Assembly: GCA_047495785.1 (NCBI GenBank)
Contig: JBLDXI010000009.1
Span: 1,860,001 to 1,924,000 of the forward strand
Source of the DNA: Lepidodermella squamata
Lineage: Eukaryota; Gastrotricha
Direction: 5' to 3'
DNA length: 64,000 nt
This document shows, in pieces, positions 25,301 to 37,500 of the stretch. The position numbers and the translations under genes are program-made. The notes below the pieces were generated by a model. The model was not told the origin of the DNA. It did no database searches and saw only the letters and a program-made list of their open reading frames with translations. The stretch's first letter is position 1. Every line of letters starts with the position of its first letter.

Positions 25301-27286
25301 AGCTGAACTTCTTCGTAAGATCGAGGATCTTGAGGGAACAATTCGGCGCAGTTCTCAGAATGAATCTGCTGCTTTGAAGGACCTGCAAGAGCAGTCAGCA
25401 AAGCAAGTTGAAGAGTTGAAGGCTCAGATTGCGAAAATTGAATCGGAAAGCAAGCATCGCGAATCGGAACTTCAAAGCAATATCTCGGAATCGGCGAAGA
25501 AATTGGCCGAATTCGAGACGAATATTCACGAGAAAGAGGCGGCGCTTGCCGATTTGGCGAAGAAATTATCTGAGAAGGATGCTGCCTTGTCGCAAAAGGC
25601 TAACGTCGAGTCGCAATTGGCTGGGCTGACGCAGCAGTTGACCCAATTGCAAGTGAGCTACGAGGAAATTCTAAAATCTGCCGAGGCTAATGTGAAACGC
25701 GAAAACGACCTCAAAACTACCAACTCGCAATTATCTGAAAAATTAGCAGCCCTCGAAACTGATATTGCGAATTTACGTTCGGGTCATGTTAACGGCGCCG
25801 CAGAACTGGAGAAGATGGATAAAGAGCTATCTGAGCTGAAACAAGCCAAATCTGCGCTTGAGGCTGTGGTTGAAACTTCGAAAAAACGGGAACAGGAGTT
25901 GTTAGCGAGTCAAGACAATTCTGGTCAAAAAGTATACGAGTTAGAATCAGCGTTGAATCAGAAGAGCGCCGAGAGCGAGACTCTTCGTAAAGCCGTCGAA
26001 GAACTCCAGCAAACAGTCACTCGGCTACAAAATGAGGCCAGTGCTAAGGCTTCGGCCGAGAAAGCTAAGCTCGAAGATGAAATTTCGGGCTTGAAACGAA
26101 CTAATGATTCCGTAAGACTTTTCCGATTCAACTGACTCGAATTTAATCGGCTATGTTTAATTTCAGCTTCATGGCAAAGTTTCTGTTTTGGAAACCCAGC
26201 TCACGGAATTGAAATCAAGGTATGTGAATTGCAATGCTCATTGGGATATGTTCGAAATGTTTATTAACAATTTTTGTTGTTGATTACTTATCGCTCGTTG
26301 AAATCTCAACTTATAGCCTTTGCCAAGTAATCTTTGACCTGAGCTTTGAACCCGCGTTCAACCGCAAACTCGCGGTTGCCGCCGCTTCGTTCATGTTACC
26401 CCGTGTCTGTCCGGTCTCAAAACCGGCTGCTGTTGAGCCGAAAGACGAGAAATTACCTTTAAAGGCTTGTGAACAGACGCGGGATCGCCCGCCGATTCCC
26501 CCGCGGCCTCCGAAAAGCCATTCGATCATGGCTATGCTTCGTCAACAGCTGCCTATTAAGAAATACTCTTCAAGGTTTTTAACCGCCTCGAACACGCGTG
26601 AAGTGAGCGCCCTCTCAACGCTTGTTTGATATTAACAAAAACAATCCACTTCATCGCCATTCTTCGCAGCAGAGAGAACCGCTTCTCTATGAAATTCTTG
26701 CTTTATTCCGATCATTTTCCCTCGTTTTTCTCTTTGACTTGACTTGAATTAGCGACTGTTATTATATCCCGTTTTTTCCTAATTTTTCAGAAAGTCCGAT
26801 GAAAATGATGTTGCCAAGAAGCAGCAATTGGGAAGTAACGGGGAGTCTGATGAGGAAGTGCTTAAAATTCAGGGCCAACTCGAATCGGCCAATAAAATGA
26901 TTGATTTTCTTCATTCTGTCATTGCCGATCAACAGAAACGATTGGAGATGACGAACTCCGTGGGTAGCCCCCTCAGCGAATCCAGCCCTAACGATCCGAA
27001 ATTGCCCTCTCGCCCGCCCCGTCTCTACTGCGATATCTGCGAGTGTTTCGACCTGCACACGACTGAAGACTGCCCGCAACAAGGCGACAACGATGCGGAT
27101 CATTTGACACTGAACAACAACAACCATCGTGCCTCACCGCCCAGCAGTGAATCTGCTGTGTCGAATACTAGCAGTGGCATCGGAAATGGTAAACGGAAGG
27201 CCCCGCCACCCCCGCGGCCCTACTGCACCACCTGCGAGGTATTCGGCCACACGGCCGAGACGTGTGTTTCCGACCTGACCTTCTAG
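22340..27286 (+). CDS. CLIP1: CLIP-170 family microtubule plus-end tracking protein
   Basis: Exons 22340-22445, 22922-23695, 23755-26111, 26167-26219 and 26791-27286 join to 1,261 codons. A short Ser/Pro/Arg-rich head precedes two CAP-Gly domains (about 78-142 and 200-265), each with the GKNDGSV signature that binds EEY/F tails of tubulin and EB proteins. A long heptad-rich coiled coil runs from about 350 to 1100 and should drive dimerisation. Two CCHC zinc knuckles close the chain: [15 protein letters not shown] near 1175 and [14 protein letters not shown] near 1241, the sites that bind dynactin p150 and LIS1 in vertebrate CLIP-170. The order matches CLIP-170/CLIP-190 in full. Intron 1 is 476 nt and intron 4 is 571 nt; intron 4 contains a possible alternative last exon. 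An acceptor-like AG ends 10 bases before the ATG. Confidence 0.93.
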
Positions 27287-27560
27287 ATCAGTGAACTCGT
27301 ATTGGATTGAGTAGCTCCGAGTCAAATTTATTATATTGCAATTGTTGTATCGTATCAAAAAATATGATTAAATTACCGCATCTCTCTTCCACGCTCATTA
27401 TTGAATTTGCCTTTCTGGAAAATGGTGAAAAAAGTGACGCAAAAAGGCCTATTTGTTTTTCTAAATCGTGTGAATGTAGTAACACCCCTTTGTTACAGTT
27501 GATGGGATTATCGATGGACATGATATTTTGTAATATTGTTATTTAGCTTTATTCGAGAGC

Positions 27561-27566
27561 AATAAA
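27561..27566 (+). terminator. Poly(A) signal AATAAA of CLIP
   Basis: AATAAA occurs 275 bases after the CLIP stop codon in an AT-rich tail, suiting a 3' end signal for a transcript with a moderate 3' UTR. Confidence 0.45.
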
Positions 27567-27569
27567 TAC

Positions 27570-28179
27570 TTGAGTATGACATGTTTAACTCTTTGGACTT
27601 GTTTCTTTCTCTTTCTCTCGTCTTCTCTATTCTCTCTCTTGTTTTAGCCCTGGTGCGTTTTTCGGCAATGTCATCCCCGCTTTTTGAAAGCATGTCCAGA
27701 TATGGAATTGCAATAATATTGATACCCTGAATATTGTTAATTTTTGCTGTTTCTCGCTGTTGCAATTGAGTCTACAATTATTCCTTATTATTATTGACTT
27801 GTCTGATTTGATTGATGCAAGAATTATTGAGGAAGTAATAATTGCACTTGCACGCTATTCCGAGATGTTATCAGACGATTTTTGTCTGTTTCTCCCCACC
27901 TGACGCAAATTTATTCTTGTTGCATCGATAAAAAACAGTTATTATCGTTATTACCTGCGCGTTAACTCTATATAAAAGAGTACCTATGTGCTGAATGGGA
28001 CTTGATGTCGCATTTCGCGCTCCTGTTGATAACATTTTGTACTGAAACGAACAAAAAATTCGATCTTTTGAATGATAAAAATAGACTATTGGTGAACAAA
28101 TAAAACACAACGTGTGCCTCTGATTTTCGTCAAGTTTAAGTTGTTTCACCTTATTTAGGGTTAATTTCTAAGCTAGAAG
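27570..28179. other. Intergenic between CLIP and prefoldin 5
   Basis: The stretch is AT-rich, with a CT-rich run near 27600-27645. No supported coding frame is present. An acceptor-like TTATTTAG ends at 28158, 21 bases before the prefoldin ATG. Confidence 0.45.
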
Positions 28180-28777
28180 ATGTCGAACCAAGGTGGAGCG
28201 CAACAAATTGACCTCCTTCAGCTGCCGTTGCCCCAGCTGAATACCCTATCTCAACAACTAGACCAGGTATTTTATCGGCGTAATCTACGTATTTCGGGTT
28301 GAATTTTGTTGAATTTTCAGGAGTTGGAATTTTTGAATTCGAGCGTCGGCCGACTTCGAGCAGTGCAGCGACGTTTCGCCGAGTCGCTCGACGCTGTTCA
28401 GTCGGTGGGCAAGACGCCGAAAAGCGCCGAGGTCTTGGTACCCCTGACGTCTAGCCTGTACGTCCCGGGCGAGATTGTCGAAAACGAGAAGGTCGTCGTC
28501 GACGTAGGAACCGGCTTCTTCGTCGAGAAAACTGTCGACCAGGCCGTTGAGTATTTCCAGAAGCGGATTGACGAAATCGGCAAAGAGATCGACCAAATCG
28601 CGCCCGCTCTGCGACAGAAAGCACAAGTTAAATCAGGTATTACTTTCTTCGCTTTATTGAATTCATTCTGATTCAATGTTATTTTCGCTAGTCGTGATGG
28701 AAGTTTTGCAAGCGAAGGTTCAGCAGCATCTTGCCAATCTCCAGGCTCAAAAGGACGGAGGAGCCGTGAAGGCTTAA
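28180..28777 (+). CDS. PFDN5: Prefoldin subunit 5
   Basis: Exons 28180-28266, 28321-28636 and 28692-28777 join to 162 codons; the human subunit has 154. It shows the alpha-prefoldin plan: an N-terminal helix (LPLPQLNTLSQQLDQELEFL), a central beta segment with VPLTSSLYVPGE and VDVGTGFFVEK, and a C-terminal coiled-coil helix (QAVEYFQKRIDEIGKEIDQI). The six-subunit prefoldin complex captures nascent actin and tubulin and hands them to the CCT chaperonin, one subunit of which is encoded 2.6 kb downstream. The ATG is the first in the frame and follows an acceptor-like AG by 21 bases. Assignment to subunit 5 rests on the VPLTSSLYVPGE / VDVGTGFFVEK pair; subunit 3 is the next closest relative and fits less well. 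Confidence 0.93.
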
Positions 28778-28789
28778 ACTAATGCAATC

Positions 28790-29900
28790 GAAGTGATATT
28801 GTGGCTCATCCTGAATATCGTTGTTTTGCCAATATGAAATAACAAATGTCATAACTGTGTTATGCGCACCATGTCTAGTTCACCTCAAAGTGTGATTTCG
28901 CGTGCCTGAAAGGCTGCGGTTATTTTGCCTTGTATTTAACCAATTGAAGCGTGAAAAGGTTGAAAAGTAAAGCCTGATTTTGGTTCTCACCTGTTTTTAT
29001 CTATTTCTGCACAAGCCGAATTTCATGTGGCATGGTAGGTGGCGACTGGCGATCGACCTGAAAACTGGGATAGTTTGGTCTGATACAATTGGGTTTGTTG
29101 GCCACGAATGAAATCTTCTCGAATGTATCTGCAAGTAGCAACTAGTGCTTGGGAAATGAAGCTAACGATAGGTATCAAGACGGATATTAAGAAAAACAGT
29201 GAAAAATGTGCGCAGGCAGATGAAGCAATCGTGTTCTTCCCCTTTTTTATTATCAGCTTATTATCAGCTCCGCCTGCGAGTCGTTTGCGAACATTTGATT
29301 GAAAAATTTGATTTTATTTGGACATTCTAAAGCTAGTTTCTTCAATGATTTTATTCGATGATTCTAGTCTTGCGTCGCATGCTGAAAGACGCTTATTGGA
29401 AGACCCGCCAGAACGGATAGACCCTTGTGCTGACCCATTGTTAGCTAAATCGCCGAAAGTTGCTAAAAATTAAACAGGATTTCATTATACATAGTTACGT
29501 TACTCTAATACCAAGTGGATGTAGGTAAAATGCAGATGTAAGATAAATTTCAAGTATTTTGAGTAGAATGTTTTCCAATCTGACTCAAGTAACGTAGTAA
29601 TCGCCTTCGGTTCAAGCTTTACACTTGCGCGTACAAATATCTCGTCGTGAATGTGTGTCATCTCGCACATGACACATTTCGGCACGCAGCAGCAACAAAT
29701 AGTTACATTTTCTAGCTTAATTTTCACCTCGGTTTATTTCTGATTTTATTTTTACTACTATCGCCTGTTATGGTGCTCTCCGCGCGATTACCGAGCCTCA
29801 TAGACTTCAAAATTTATGATGCAATCAACAATGTAAAAAGGCGATACAAAATTAATGGTGGAAAAGATAATATACTGCTTCTCTAAAAAGTGTGCTGGTT
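28790..29900. other. Intergenic, nothing recognised
   Basis: The first part is the 3' side of prefoldin 5, without a perfect AATAAA nearby. The rest is AT-rich, with scattered short frames and no family signal on either strand. Confidence 0.4.
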
Positions 29901-30375
29901 ATAAAAAGATTTGTAGCCGCTCCCGTGGGTCATGTGAGAGGCTCTGCTGGTTAGGTTTTGGTATGTCGCCTAGATGCCAAGCTGGGCATTTATCGGCAAG
30001 AACGTTGCGAGCGTCTTCTGACGATGGGCGAATACCGCGGACGTAGTTGATGTAGCCCGCTGTATCGAGACCTGCTGCTAAGCCATAGCGCCATAGCGTT
30101 TTATGGTATCAAGGAAGACATCCTCAATGGATTCGACTCCGGCGTAAGCGATTACGTCAATCATTTCCGTTTCGAAGGGCAGATCAAACAAGGCTCCGAA
30201 GGCAGTGGGCTTGAATTTCCAACAGTTTTAAAACAGATGAGGGCGCAAGGCAGCGAAGGGCAGGGGCTCCATAGGCAACCAAGGACTCCAGGACTGTTTT
30301 ATTAAAGAGGACACACAGGTTTTTAGGCAAAACGTGTCGCTTGGCCAGGGCGCAGAGGGCGCCAAGGCGAGGCTA
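29900..30375 (-). pseudogene. Decayed coding relic, probably 3' part of a non-LTR reverse transcriptase
   Basis: The minus strand reads as consecutive protein-like blocks broken by frameshifts and stops. From 30360 comes a block with LCALAKRHVLPKNLCVLFNK, VAYGAP and SSVLKLLEIQ; its order (small helix, 'Y-x-S-x-V', YGAP, 'L-x-x-L-E-x-I/V-Q') recalls the thumb region after the catalytic core of LINE-type reverse transcriptases. A second frame gives FETEMIDVIAYAG and SIEDVFLDTIKRYG, and a third GYINYVRGIRPSSEDARNVL. No intact frame, poly(A) tail or target-site duplication is visible. The block composition differs from the AT-rich flanks. The reverse transcriptase assignment is a pattern judgement. 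Confidence 0.4.
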
Positions 30376-30752
30376 CAGTTTTGAGGCAATCACCGGAAAA
30401 ATTCCAAACAAATCCGCGGTAAACAAAAGACATATTAATTTAAATTGTAATGTTAAAAATTGTTTAAAACTATTTATGTGCAATAAAATTGTTAAGTTAT
30501 TTTATTGCATCATGTTCTTCACAATTGTTTCGGCAAAAATATCCGAGCGCGCGAGTTGAGTTAGGCGTCTTCTCGAGAGTTTTACCTGGAGCTTTCATCT
30601 TCTCCTTCATCCTGGTTTCGCTTTGTTTCTTCGAGAGTCGAAAGAATCTCAAAAGATCTGGAGTAGCTAGACTTTGTGCTTTGATAATCTCTACATTTCG
30701 CACCCTTTCCTTAGCTTCAATTTGTGTTATTTCATTAGTATTCGTTTATTTC
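30376..30752. other. Region upstream of MRPL43
   Basis: The MRPL43 frame stays open upstream to 30489, but that extension does not resemble the family and is interrupted by a plausible acceptor (TTTCATTAG, ending at 30738). I treat it as leader or promoter sequence. No TATA box is evident. Confidence 0.45.
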
Positions 30753-31274
30753 ATGTCTAACGCCGTGATTCCGGGGGATTTTGTGCGACATGCGTTGTCC
30801 AATGGCCTTGGGCGTTATGTTTGCCAATTACAGCGGTTGACATTCCGTTTCTGCAAAGAATATTCTGGTAGCTCCGGTGTTCGTGAATACATCGAAAAAC
30901 AGTTGGTTGGATTTGCTCATCACAATCCTGGAGTTGTAGTCTACTTGTTACCTCAGCGTCATACTCGGGCTTACATAGTGGCTGAATACTTGAATGGCAA
31001 CAAAGAGGAGTTCTGTGTTGACAAAATGTCGAATGAAAACATCTCGAAATGGGTCGAATTGTTCAAGTCACGATCTGGCCAACCCATATCACGCATACGA
31101 AAGCCTTGGCTCACAAACCATCCTTCAATCCAAGGATCATGGACACCTGATCTTTCACGGCCCTCGGAGTTGAATGTTGCAAAATTTCCCAATCCCAGTC
31201 GCTCAGATGCGTTTCAACTTGAGAAGTCAGCAACTGATGTTGTTAAAGATATGTTGAACAATCTGAAAAAATGA
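30753..31274 (+). CDS. MRPL43: Mitochondrial large ribosomal subunit protein mL43
   Basis: This single-exon frame of 173 residues contains the family hallmarks NGLGRYVCQLQRLTF, a central FAHHNPGVVVYLLPQR, the YIVAEYLNGN segment and the C-terminal IRKPWLTNHPSIQGSW. These align well with vertebrate MRPL43, a thioredoxin-fold component of the mitoribosome large subunit. The start at 30753 (MSNAVIPGDFVRHALSNGLGR) matches the family's N-terminal length; the open frame upstream lacks resemblance. An acceptor-like AG precedes this ATG by 14 bases. The stop is only 102 bases before the CCT3 ATG on the same strand, and no AATAAA lies between them, so co-transcription is possible. Import into mitochondria is expected from the family. 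Confidence 0.92.
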   Translation: MSNAVIPGDFVRHALSNGLGRYVCQLQRLTFRFCKEYSGSSGVREYIEKQLVGFAHHNPGVVVYLLPQRHTRAYIVAEYLNGNKEEFCVDKMSNENISKWVELFKSRSGQPISRIRKPWLTNHPSIQGSWTPDLSRPSELNVAKFPNPSRSDAFQLEKSATDVVKDMLNNLKK

Positions 31275-31376
31275 TTTTCAACTTCCTCCTAGCTCTTTAT
31301 TACAAGTGCCAAAAGCAAACATCTTCATTTCTTTTTAGATTCAAGTTTAGTTTAAATTTTGTGTCAACCTTTCAAA

Positions 31377-33668
31377 ATGTACGGTCCCCAAGTCCTCGTC
31401 CTGAAAGATAAGACCAAGCGCGAATCTGGCCGTCGCGTTCAGCTCAATAATATCTCAGCCGCTAAGAATATCGCCGATGTCGTCAGGACCTGCCTCGGTC
31501 CTCAGGCTATGCTGAAGATGCTCATGGACCCTATGGGTGGCATCGTTATCACCAATGACGGCAATGCTATTCTCCGTGAAATCACCGTGCAACATCCGGC
31601 TGCCAAGTCGATGATCGAAATTGCTCGCACTCAAGATGAGGAAGTCGGTGATGGCACAACCTCAGTGATTGTTCTTGGTAAGCAATTGATTAATTTCTCA
31701 TGTTGTTTACTAAGTTGTATTGATTAGCCGGTGAGCTCCTCAGCCAATCTGAGCAATTCCTTAGCCAAAACATTCACCCCACTGTTGTGATTGCCGGTTA
31801 CCGTCATGCCCTCGATGATCTGTTGGGATATCTCGCCGACAAAGTCGCGTATGTTCTATTAATTATCAGTGATCATCTAAACCATCCTTCACAAAAAATT
31901 TCAGCTTAACCATCGATGTTAAGGATGATGCTCAAGTCACTAAGGTTGTTCGCAGCTGCATCGGCACCAAGTTTATCCACAAATGGTCTGACATGGCGTG
32001 TCAAATCGCCGTAAAAGCCGTTCGCACCGTTTATTTGGAAGAAAATGGCCGAAAGGAAGTTGACACCAAGCGATATGCTCGCATCGAAAAGCTTCCAGGT
32101 TAGTATTCAAATAATTTAAAATACTGTGGGTTACACTAATATTTAAGGTGGAAGCGTCGAAGATTCGTGTGTCTTGGATGGTGTTATGATCAATAAGGAC
32201 GTGTTGCACCCGAAGATGCGTCGTCGCATTGAAAACCCTCGAATTTTGTTGCTGGATTGCGCCCTCGAGTACAAGAAGGGAGAGTCTCAAATTGAGATGG
32301 AGTTGTCAAAGGAGGAAGATTTCACCAAGGCCCTCCAAGCCGAGGAAAACTTCATCCAGAAGGAGTGCGCTGATATTATCCGCTTCAAACCCGATCTGGT
32401 CATCACCGAGAAGGGTATCTCGGACAGTGCTATTCACTATCTGTTGCAGGCGGGCATTTCTGCCATTCGTCGCGTGAAGAAGAGCGACAATAACCGTATT
32501 GCTCGTGCCTGTGGGGCGCAAATCGTCAACCGTACCGAGGAGATTCGCGACGAAGACATCGGCAGCGGTTGCGGCCTGATGGAAATTAAGGAAATCGGCG
32601 AGGAGTTCTTCTGCTTCCTGACCCAGTGCAAGAGCCCCAAAGCTTGCACCATCATGCTTCGAGGAGCTAGCAAGGATATTCTCAACGAGGTAACTGGAGA
32701 AATTTATATACATGGTGTGAATACTAAGTGGATGGAGGTTGTGGTGATAGCTGGATTGGGAGCTGAATTTTCTTTGTAGTACGAACTTTGAGGCTTCTCG
32801 GGGTGGGCGCTGCAAAACCTTTTCGTAGACATGGTTCATTCCATTCAGCAATGCTGCTCTATCTTCCCTAGGCTAGGAAGTTTGCAGGATAAATTTGTTT
32901 TTTTGATCCTAGTTTCTCCCTTGATCAAATGAGATTACTTATTCGATTTCAAATCGCCCATACTGACCATGCATTATCGGTTGAAAATTTCCTTTAGCTT
33001 ATGAGGGCTCGAAATTCATCAATATGCAGCATATTGGAATTCAATCAGTGGAAAAGAATCCAATAATTTCTAGCAGAAATAGGATAAGTCATTGGTGGCA
33101 ATTGAACACATTTCACCAATCATCAATGGCAATATCTAATTACGATCAATTTTTGTGTTAATAGGTTGAGCGCAACTTGCAAGACGCGATGCACGCCGCG
33201 AAGAACATCATTCTGGATCCGAAACTGGTCCCCGGCGGCGGTGCCTCCGAAATGGCCCTCGCCCAGTTCTTGCAAGAGAAATCCGCCTCTATCCAGGGCG
33301 TTGAACAGTGGCCATACCTGGCTGTTGCGAAATCGCTGGAAATCATCCCGCGAACCCTGATCCAGAACTGCGGCGCGAACACGATTCGCACGCTGACAGC
33401 CCTGCGCGCTAAGCACGCAACTGCTGGCAACACAACTTTCGGCGTCAACGGAACGACCGGCGAGATCGTCGACATGAAGGAGTACGGCATCTGGGAGCCG
33501 TTGACCGTCAAGTCGCAGGTCATCAAGTCAGCCATTGAATCGGCTGTTTTGCTGCTGCGCATCGATGATCTCGTTAGTGGCACCAAGAAGCAGGCTGATA
33601 TCGACAACCCGTCGATGAAGAAGGAGGAGGAAGAGAAGCCTGAACCTGCCGGACCGGGCCAGGAGTAA
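31377..33668 (+). CDS. CCT3: T-complex protein 1 subunit gamma (CCT3)
   Basis: Exons 31377-31677, 31728-31848, 31905-32098, 32148-32689 and 33165-33668 join to 553 codons, the usual length of CCT3. The equatorial domain carries the nucleotide-binding motifs NDGNAILREI and DEEVGDGTTSV. The apical part shows the gamma-subunit signature with RVKKSDNNRIARACGAQIVN. The C-terminal equatorial half has DPKLVPGGGASEMALAQ and RTLIQNCGANTIRTLTALR. CCT is the cytosolic double-ring chaperonin that folds actin and tubulin with ATP. The last intron is long (475 nt); the third appears to end in AAG. The C-terminal tail is a short Glu/Lys/Pro-rich extension. It sits 102 bases downstream of MRPL43 and has an acceptor-like CTTTTTAG 38 bases before its ATG. 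Confidence 0.96.
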
Positions 33669-33957
33669 AGCTAGTCCCAACAGCTAGAATCTTTTAAGGG
33701 AAGAAGCGAGAGGACAGTCGCCAAAAAAATAACTTTTTCTAGGCAATTTTTGCGTTCTTTGTGTGTGTGCGTGTTTCTGCTGCAAAAACTTAATTGTGAT
33801 AAGAAATTTTGGTCTAACCGAGACATTCTATCGAGTGATGACACAAAACAGGAAACGACCCAAAACACCCGAGTTATTAAGTTGTGTGATCATGATTCTT
33901 ATTATTACTACCGAGCACGTGTAATACAGCAAAAGCTATATATGTATGTTTATCGAT

Positions 33958-33963
33958 AATAAA
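33958..33963 (+). terminator. Poly(A) signal AATAAA of CCT3
   Basis: AATAAA occurs about 290 bases after the CCT3 stop. It is the first good signal downstream of the MRPL43-CCT3 pair. Confidence 0.5.
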
Positions 33964-33969
33964 GTTGGA

Positions 33970-34570
33970 ACGAAAAATATTATTGCATCTTGTGATGATG
34001 ATGATGAAGTTCGTTTGCAGACAACCGTGACAGCGTTGGATGAAAAATTCAATAAATTTATGACACTGCATTCGAGTCTTTTGTTAACCTCTTTTTTCTT
34101 TCAGCATAGATCGTTAAAAAAATGGTAATTCATTCAAGATTCAAGGTTGGAATTAGTTGAAGATGAGTTCGAGGCAGCGCCGTGGCTGATGCGGGGATAT
34201 CGGCAAGCTGTGTGAACAGTTTCAAATTCTTAGTTTCTTTAGTTTTTGAGATAAACTATTTCATCTCTGTTATCGGCTTAGCTGTTGGTAAATTGTGGTT
34301 GGTTTTTCGGAGTGGGAATTCTAAAAATAAGTTTGTGAAGCCGCCCTAAGCATGATTCATGCCTCGAGCAGAAAAGCGAAATCGCTCCTAAATTTTGCCG
34401 TTAATTACCTCAAGGTAGAGTTTTGTAACTTTTTGGTAAATTATCCGAGCTATTTTAAATCAGCTTAAGAGCCTTTTATTGTTAACTGGAAAACTGGCGC
34501 ATTATTTCGTCGAGATCACATAGGAAACTGAATTAAGCTTTATTTTTCTGTTTAGGCTTAATTGACGAAA
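33970..34570. other. Intergenic upstream of the helical-protein gene
   Basis: A GATGATGATGATGA run lies near 33995. No coding frame is supported. An acceptor-like TTTTTCTGTTTAG ends at 34555, 15 bases before the next ATG. Confidence 0.45.
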
Positions 34571-37500
34571 ATGTCCGAACAAATGGATTTTTCACTCGAT
34601 ATTTCTATCAGGGAGCAGGCTCCTGAAGAGGCTAATCCAGCCGAGGAAAATGACACCAGCGGTGGCTATTTCGGTGAACTAACTGGCTATTTAAACGAAT
34701 TATTGTCCCAACCCGCGGCTGAGTTGACTATCGATCAGCTAGTTCAGCTAAGTGATTTTCTACGACAAACAAACGATGCTCTTAGATCTGGCCAGTTGGA
34801 CGAGGATATTGAAGCCATCCCTGAAATTTTCGAAATCTCAGCGCTAGGCGCTCAACTCTGCCTCGGCTTCGATCATTTGAAATCGAGTTCTTCCGAGGAA
34901 ATTTTGGCGCAATTGAAGGACATTTTCTACCTATCTAACGAATTATTCACCGGGGCCAATTCGAGTTGCGTCCAGAAAAATGTGAAAATCACTCGCTTGG
35001 GTGATATTTTCAATTTTGTGAGGGCGTCGCAAAAACTTGACGTCAAGATATTCCTTCACGCTTCGAAAACTTTCATTGCAATCATCGATAAAAATTACGA
35101 TAGAAATGACCAAAATTTTCATCCGTACGAACTCGCCGAATTTTTGCAAACCAGCGCCTTCTCTGAATTTTTGGCTGCGGAGAAGCGATCTCAAACCGCT
35201 ATTAAGGTGGTTGGCTTTATCATGCGGAATCTCGGCTTGCTATACACTAGCCAATCTGGTGTGATGTTCGGCGGTCTAAACACGGCAAATTTAGTGAAAT
35301 CTTGCCAGTTTCTGTTTGATTTGCATTCCGTGTTTTGGGAATTCTCGAAAGCTGGCGATTCCGAGCCGTTGATTGCTGCGTACAATCAATACATTTTGTC
35401 CTCGTTTTCACCGATCCTTCAATCGCTATTGGCCCACGAGGATTTTCTACCGGCATTAGTCGACCTGGGCTTGAAAGGTAATTTATTGCTTTGGTACTTT
35501 GGTGCTTTGGTGCTTTGGTATCTTTGGAATTTATTGCTGATCAGATGCAAATAAATTGAAAGTCTCCCTTAGATATCAGTTGCTTAGGAGAGCCTTTGAG
35601 TAAGGCATTAGGCCTGGGTTTAGATTGGTGTAGATTAGAGTAGAAAGCCTTGCAAGATTTGTCCTGATTTCTGTTGGCCAAAAGGATAGGTTCATAATAG
35701 GGTAAATATTTCCCATTGAAAGGGATGAGATATCAAATTTTGGATGTACACATTTTCTAAAAATCTGCTAATACATATTGAAAATATAATTTTATTTTAG
35801 AAAAACCAGTGGCAACTCAGGGAGCATTGCTGTGCCTGGTTCTCAATGTTTTCACCGTACTTATCGATACAAAAGCAATCAGCGCAACTACTCATATCGA
35901 GCCACTACTGGAGTCTTTCTTTCTCAATTACAGCGGTAAATTGAGTTACTTCAATACAGTTTTTCTGTCTAATTACTTGTATGCATGTTCTGTTCTGTCG
36001 AGTAATTTAATGATTTCTCATTACAACCATTATCAGAAAAACGCTTCCCATTCTCGATTAAACCTTTCGATTTTTCAGGCTGGTCTGCTGTAGAAAATTC
36101 AGTTCAGTTCTGGCCATGGCCTCTGGTTGGTAATCCTCCCAAAACTCAATCGGCCTATGAAACAAGCGCATTCATAATCGCTCGACTTGTCCTTCGCAGT
36201 GCTTTCGAAGAAGCGTCTCAGTTCTTCCAGTTCGAGCGGCTTCTGCTTCTGTCACTTACCGGAAAATCAGAAGAGCCGAACCCCGCGTTTAAACGCGTGT
36301 TTATCAGCGATGTTTTATGCATTATGGCGAAATCTAGCCAGCGATTATCTCTTAGATACACCCAAATTTTAGCCGATTTCGTGGCGAAAACCTCGGAAAA
36401 TGACGAAGTAGCCGCGTTTCTGGTACCAACGTTACTGCGGCGAATTTTCGACGCGATTCCTGACGATCAAAAAGCTCGAATTGTCGAACAGGCCATCGAT
36501 GAATTAGTCCGGTCTTTTCCATCGATTTCAAACGGGAAAAAGTCTGCGGGTGTTCTATCGATGAGCGAAGCCTTGAGAATGTTGGATAACTGCTCCAATG
36601 CCCTACTGAAAAATCCGTCGCAACCGATTTCATTGCTGATAACCACGATTCGATTGTTTTCTTACCTGACCTGGTGGACTTCGGCAAATCCGGATGCGTT
36701 GAAAAGTTCGAAGCAAATGTTGGAAAAGTTGACATTTTCAATGTGGCAAATTTTGTCGATGGTAGCTGTTAAAACTGAGGATAATTCGTACCATTCTTTG
36801 TTGGTTCTATTTGCACTGTCGATTTTTGAAGCGAGTCGAGCTGTGATCATTGGAATTCAGAACTACGAGGCTAGTGCTAAATTTTGGGCGGCTGCTGGCG
36901 AGTTCATCGAGCAGTCGTCAATGCCGGCGTATGTGAAGCAGCTCTTTTTATGTAAGTTTACGTAATTGGCAGGAATATTCGATTTTATTAACGTATTTTC
37001 ATTCGAAGCTTGGATGCTCAAAGTCATTGATTCGAACACGCTGGCTAACAGTCCCGGTGCTCAAAAAGTGAGTTTCACTCCTTGAAAATTGTGTAAGCAG
37101 AGTGAAAAATGACATATAATTGTTTGATACGACTAGTCGAATATTAGATAGCACTGGAACGAAATAGTTATATAGTTTTCGAGGCATGCGGTCATCCAAA
37201 ACAGCCACATTGTTGTCCAGTAGATTAAAAAAGCTCGAGAGCGCGATGTCATTAGTTAACCGATTTCAACGACTTCCACCTCATGTTCTCGACGAGGTGC
37301 CAGCTAATGGGGTGGAGAGGGCCTGCGTTAAAGTTCAGTAAAATTCAGAGCGTTATAATCGTAATCTTGAAATCCTACCAAATGGAGTGAATCGGAATTT
37401 CTAATTTCTATATCACACCCTTGAATCATCGAAGAACGCATTTTTTCATTTCCTTTTTAGGTTCTGGAGACGTGTCTGATGAAAGGATTTAGCGACAATC

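Noticed and set aside
30489-30752. Upstream in-frame extension of MRPL43
   Set aside because: The 88 extra codons do not resemble the family, and the start at 30753 matches the usual N-terminal length and follows an acceptor-like AG.
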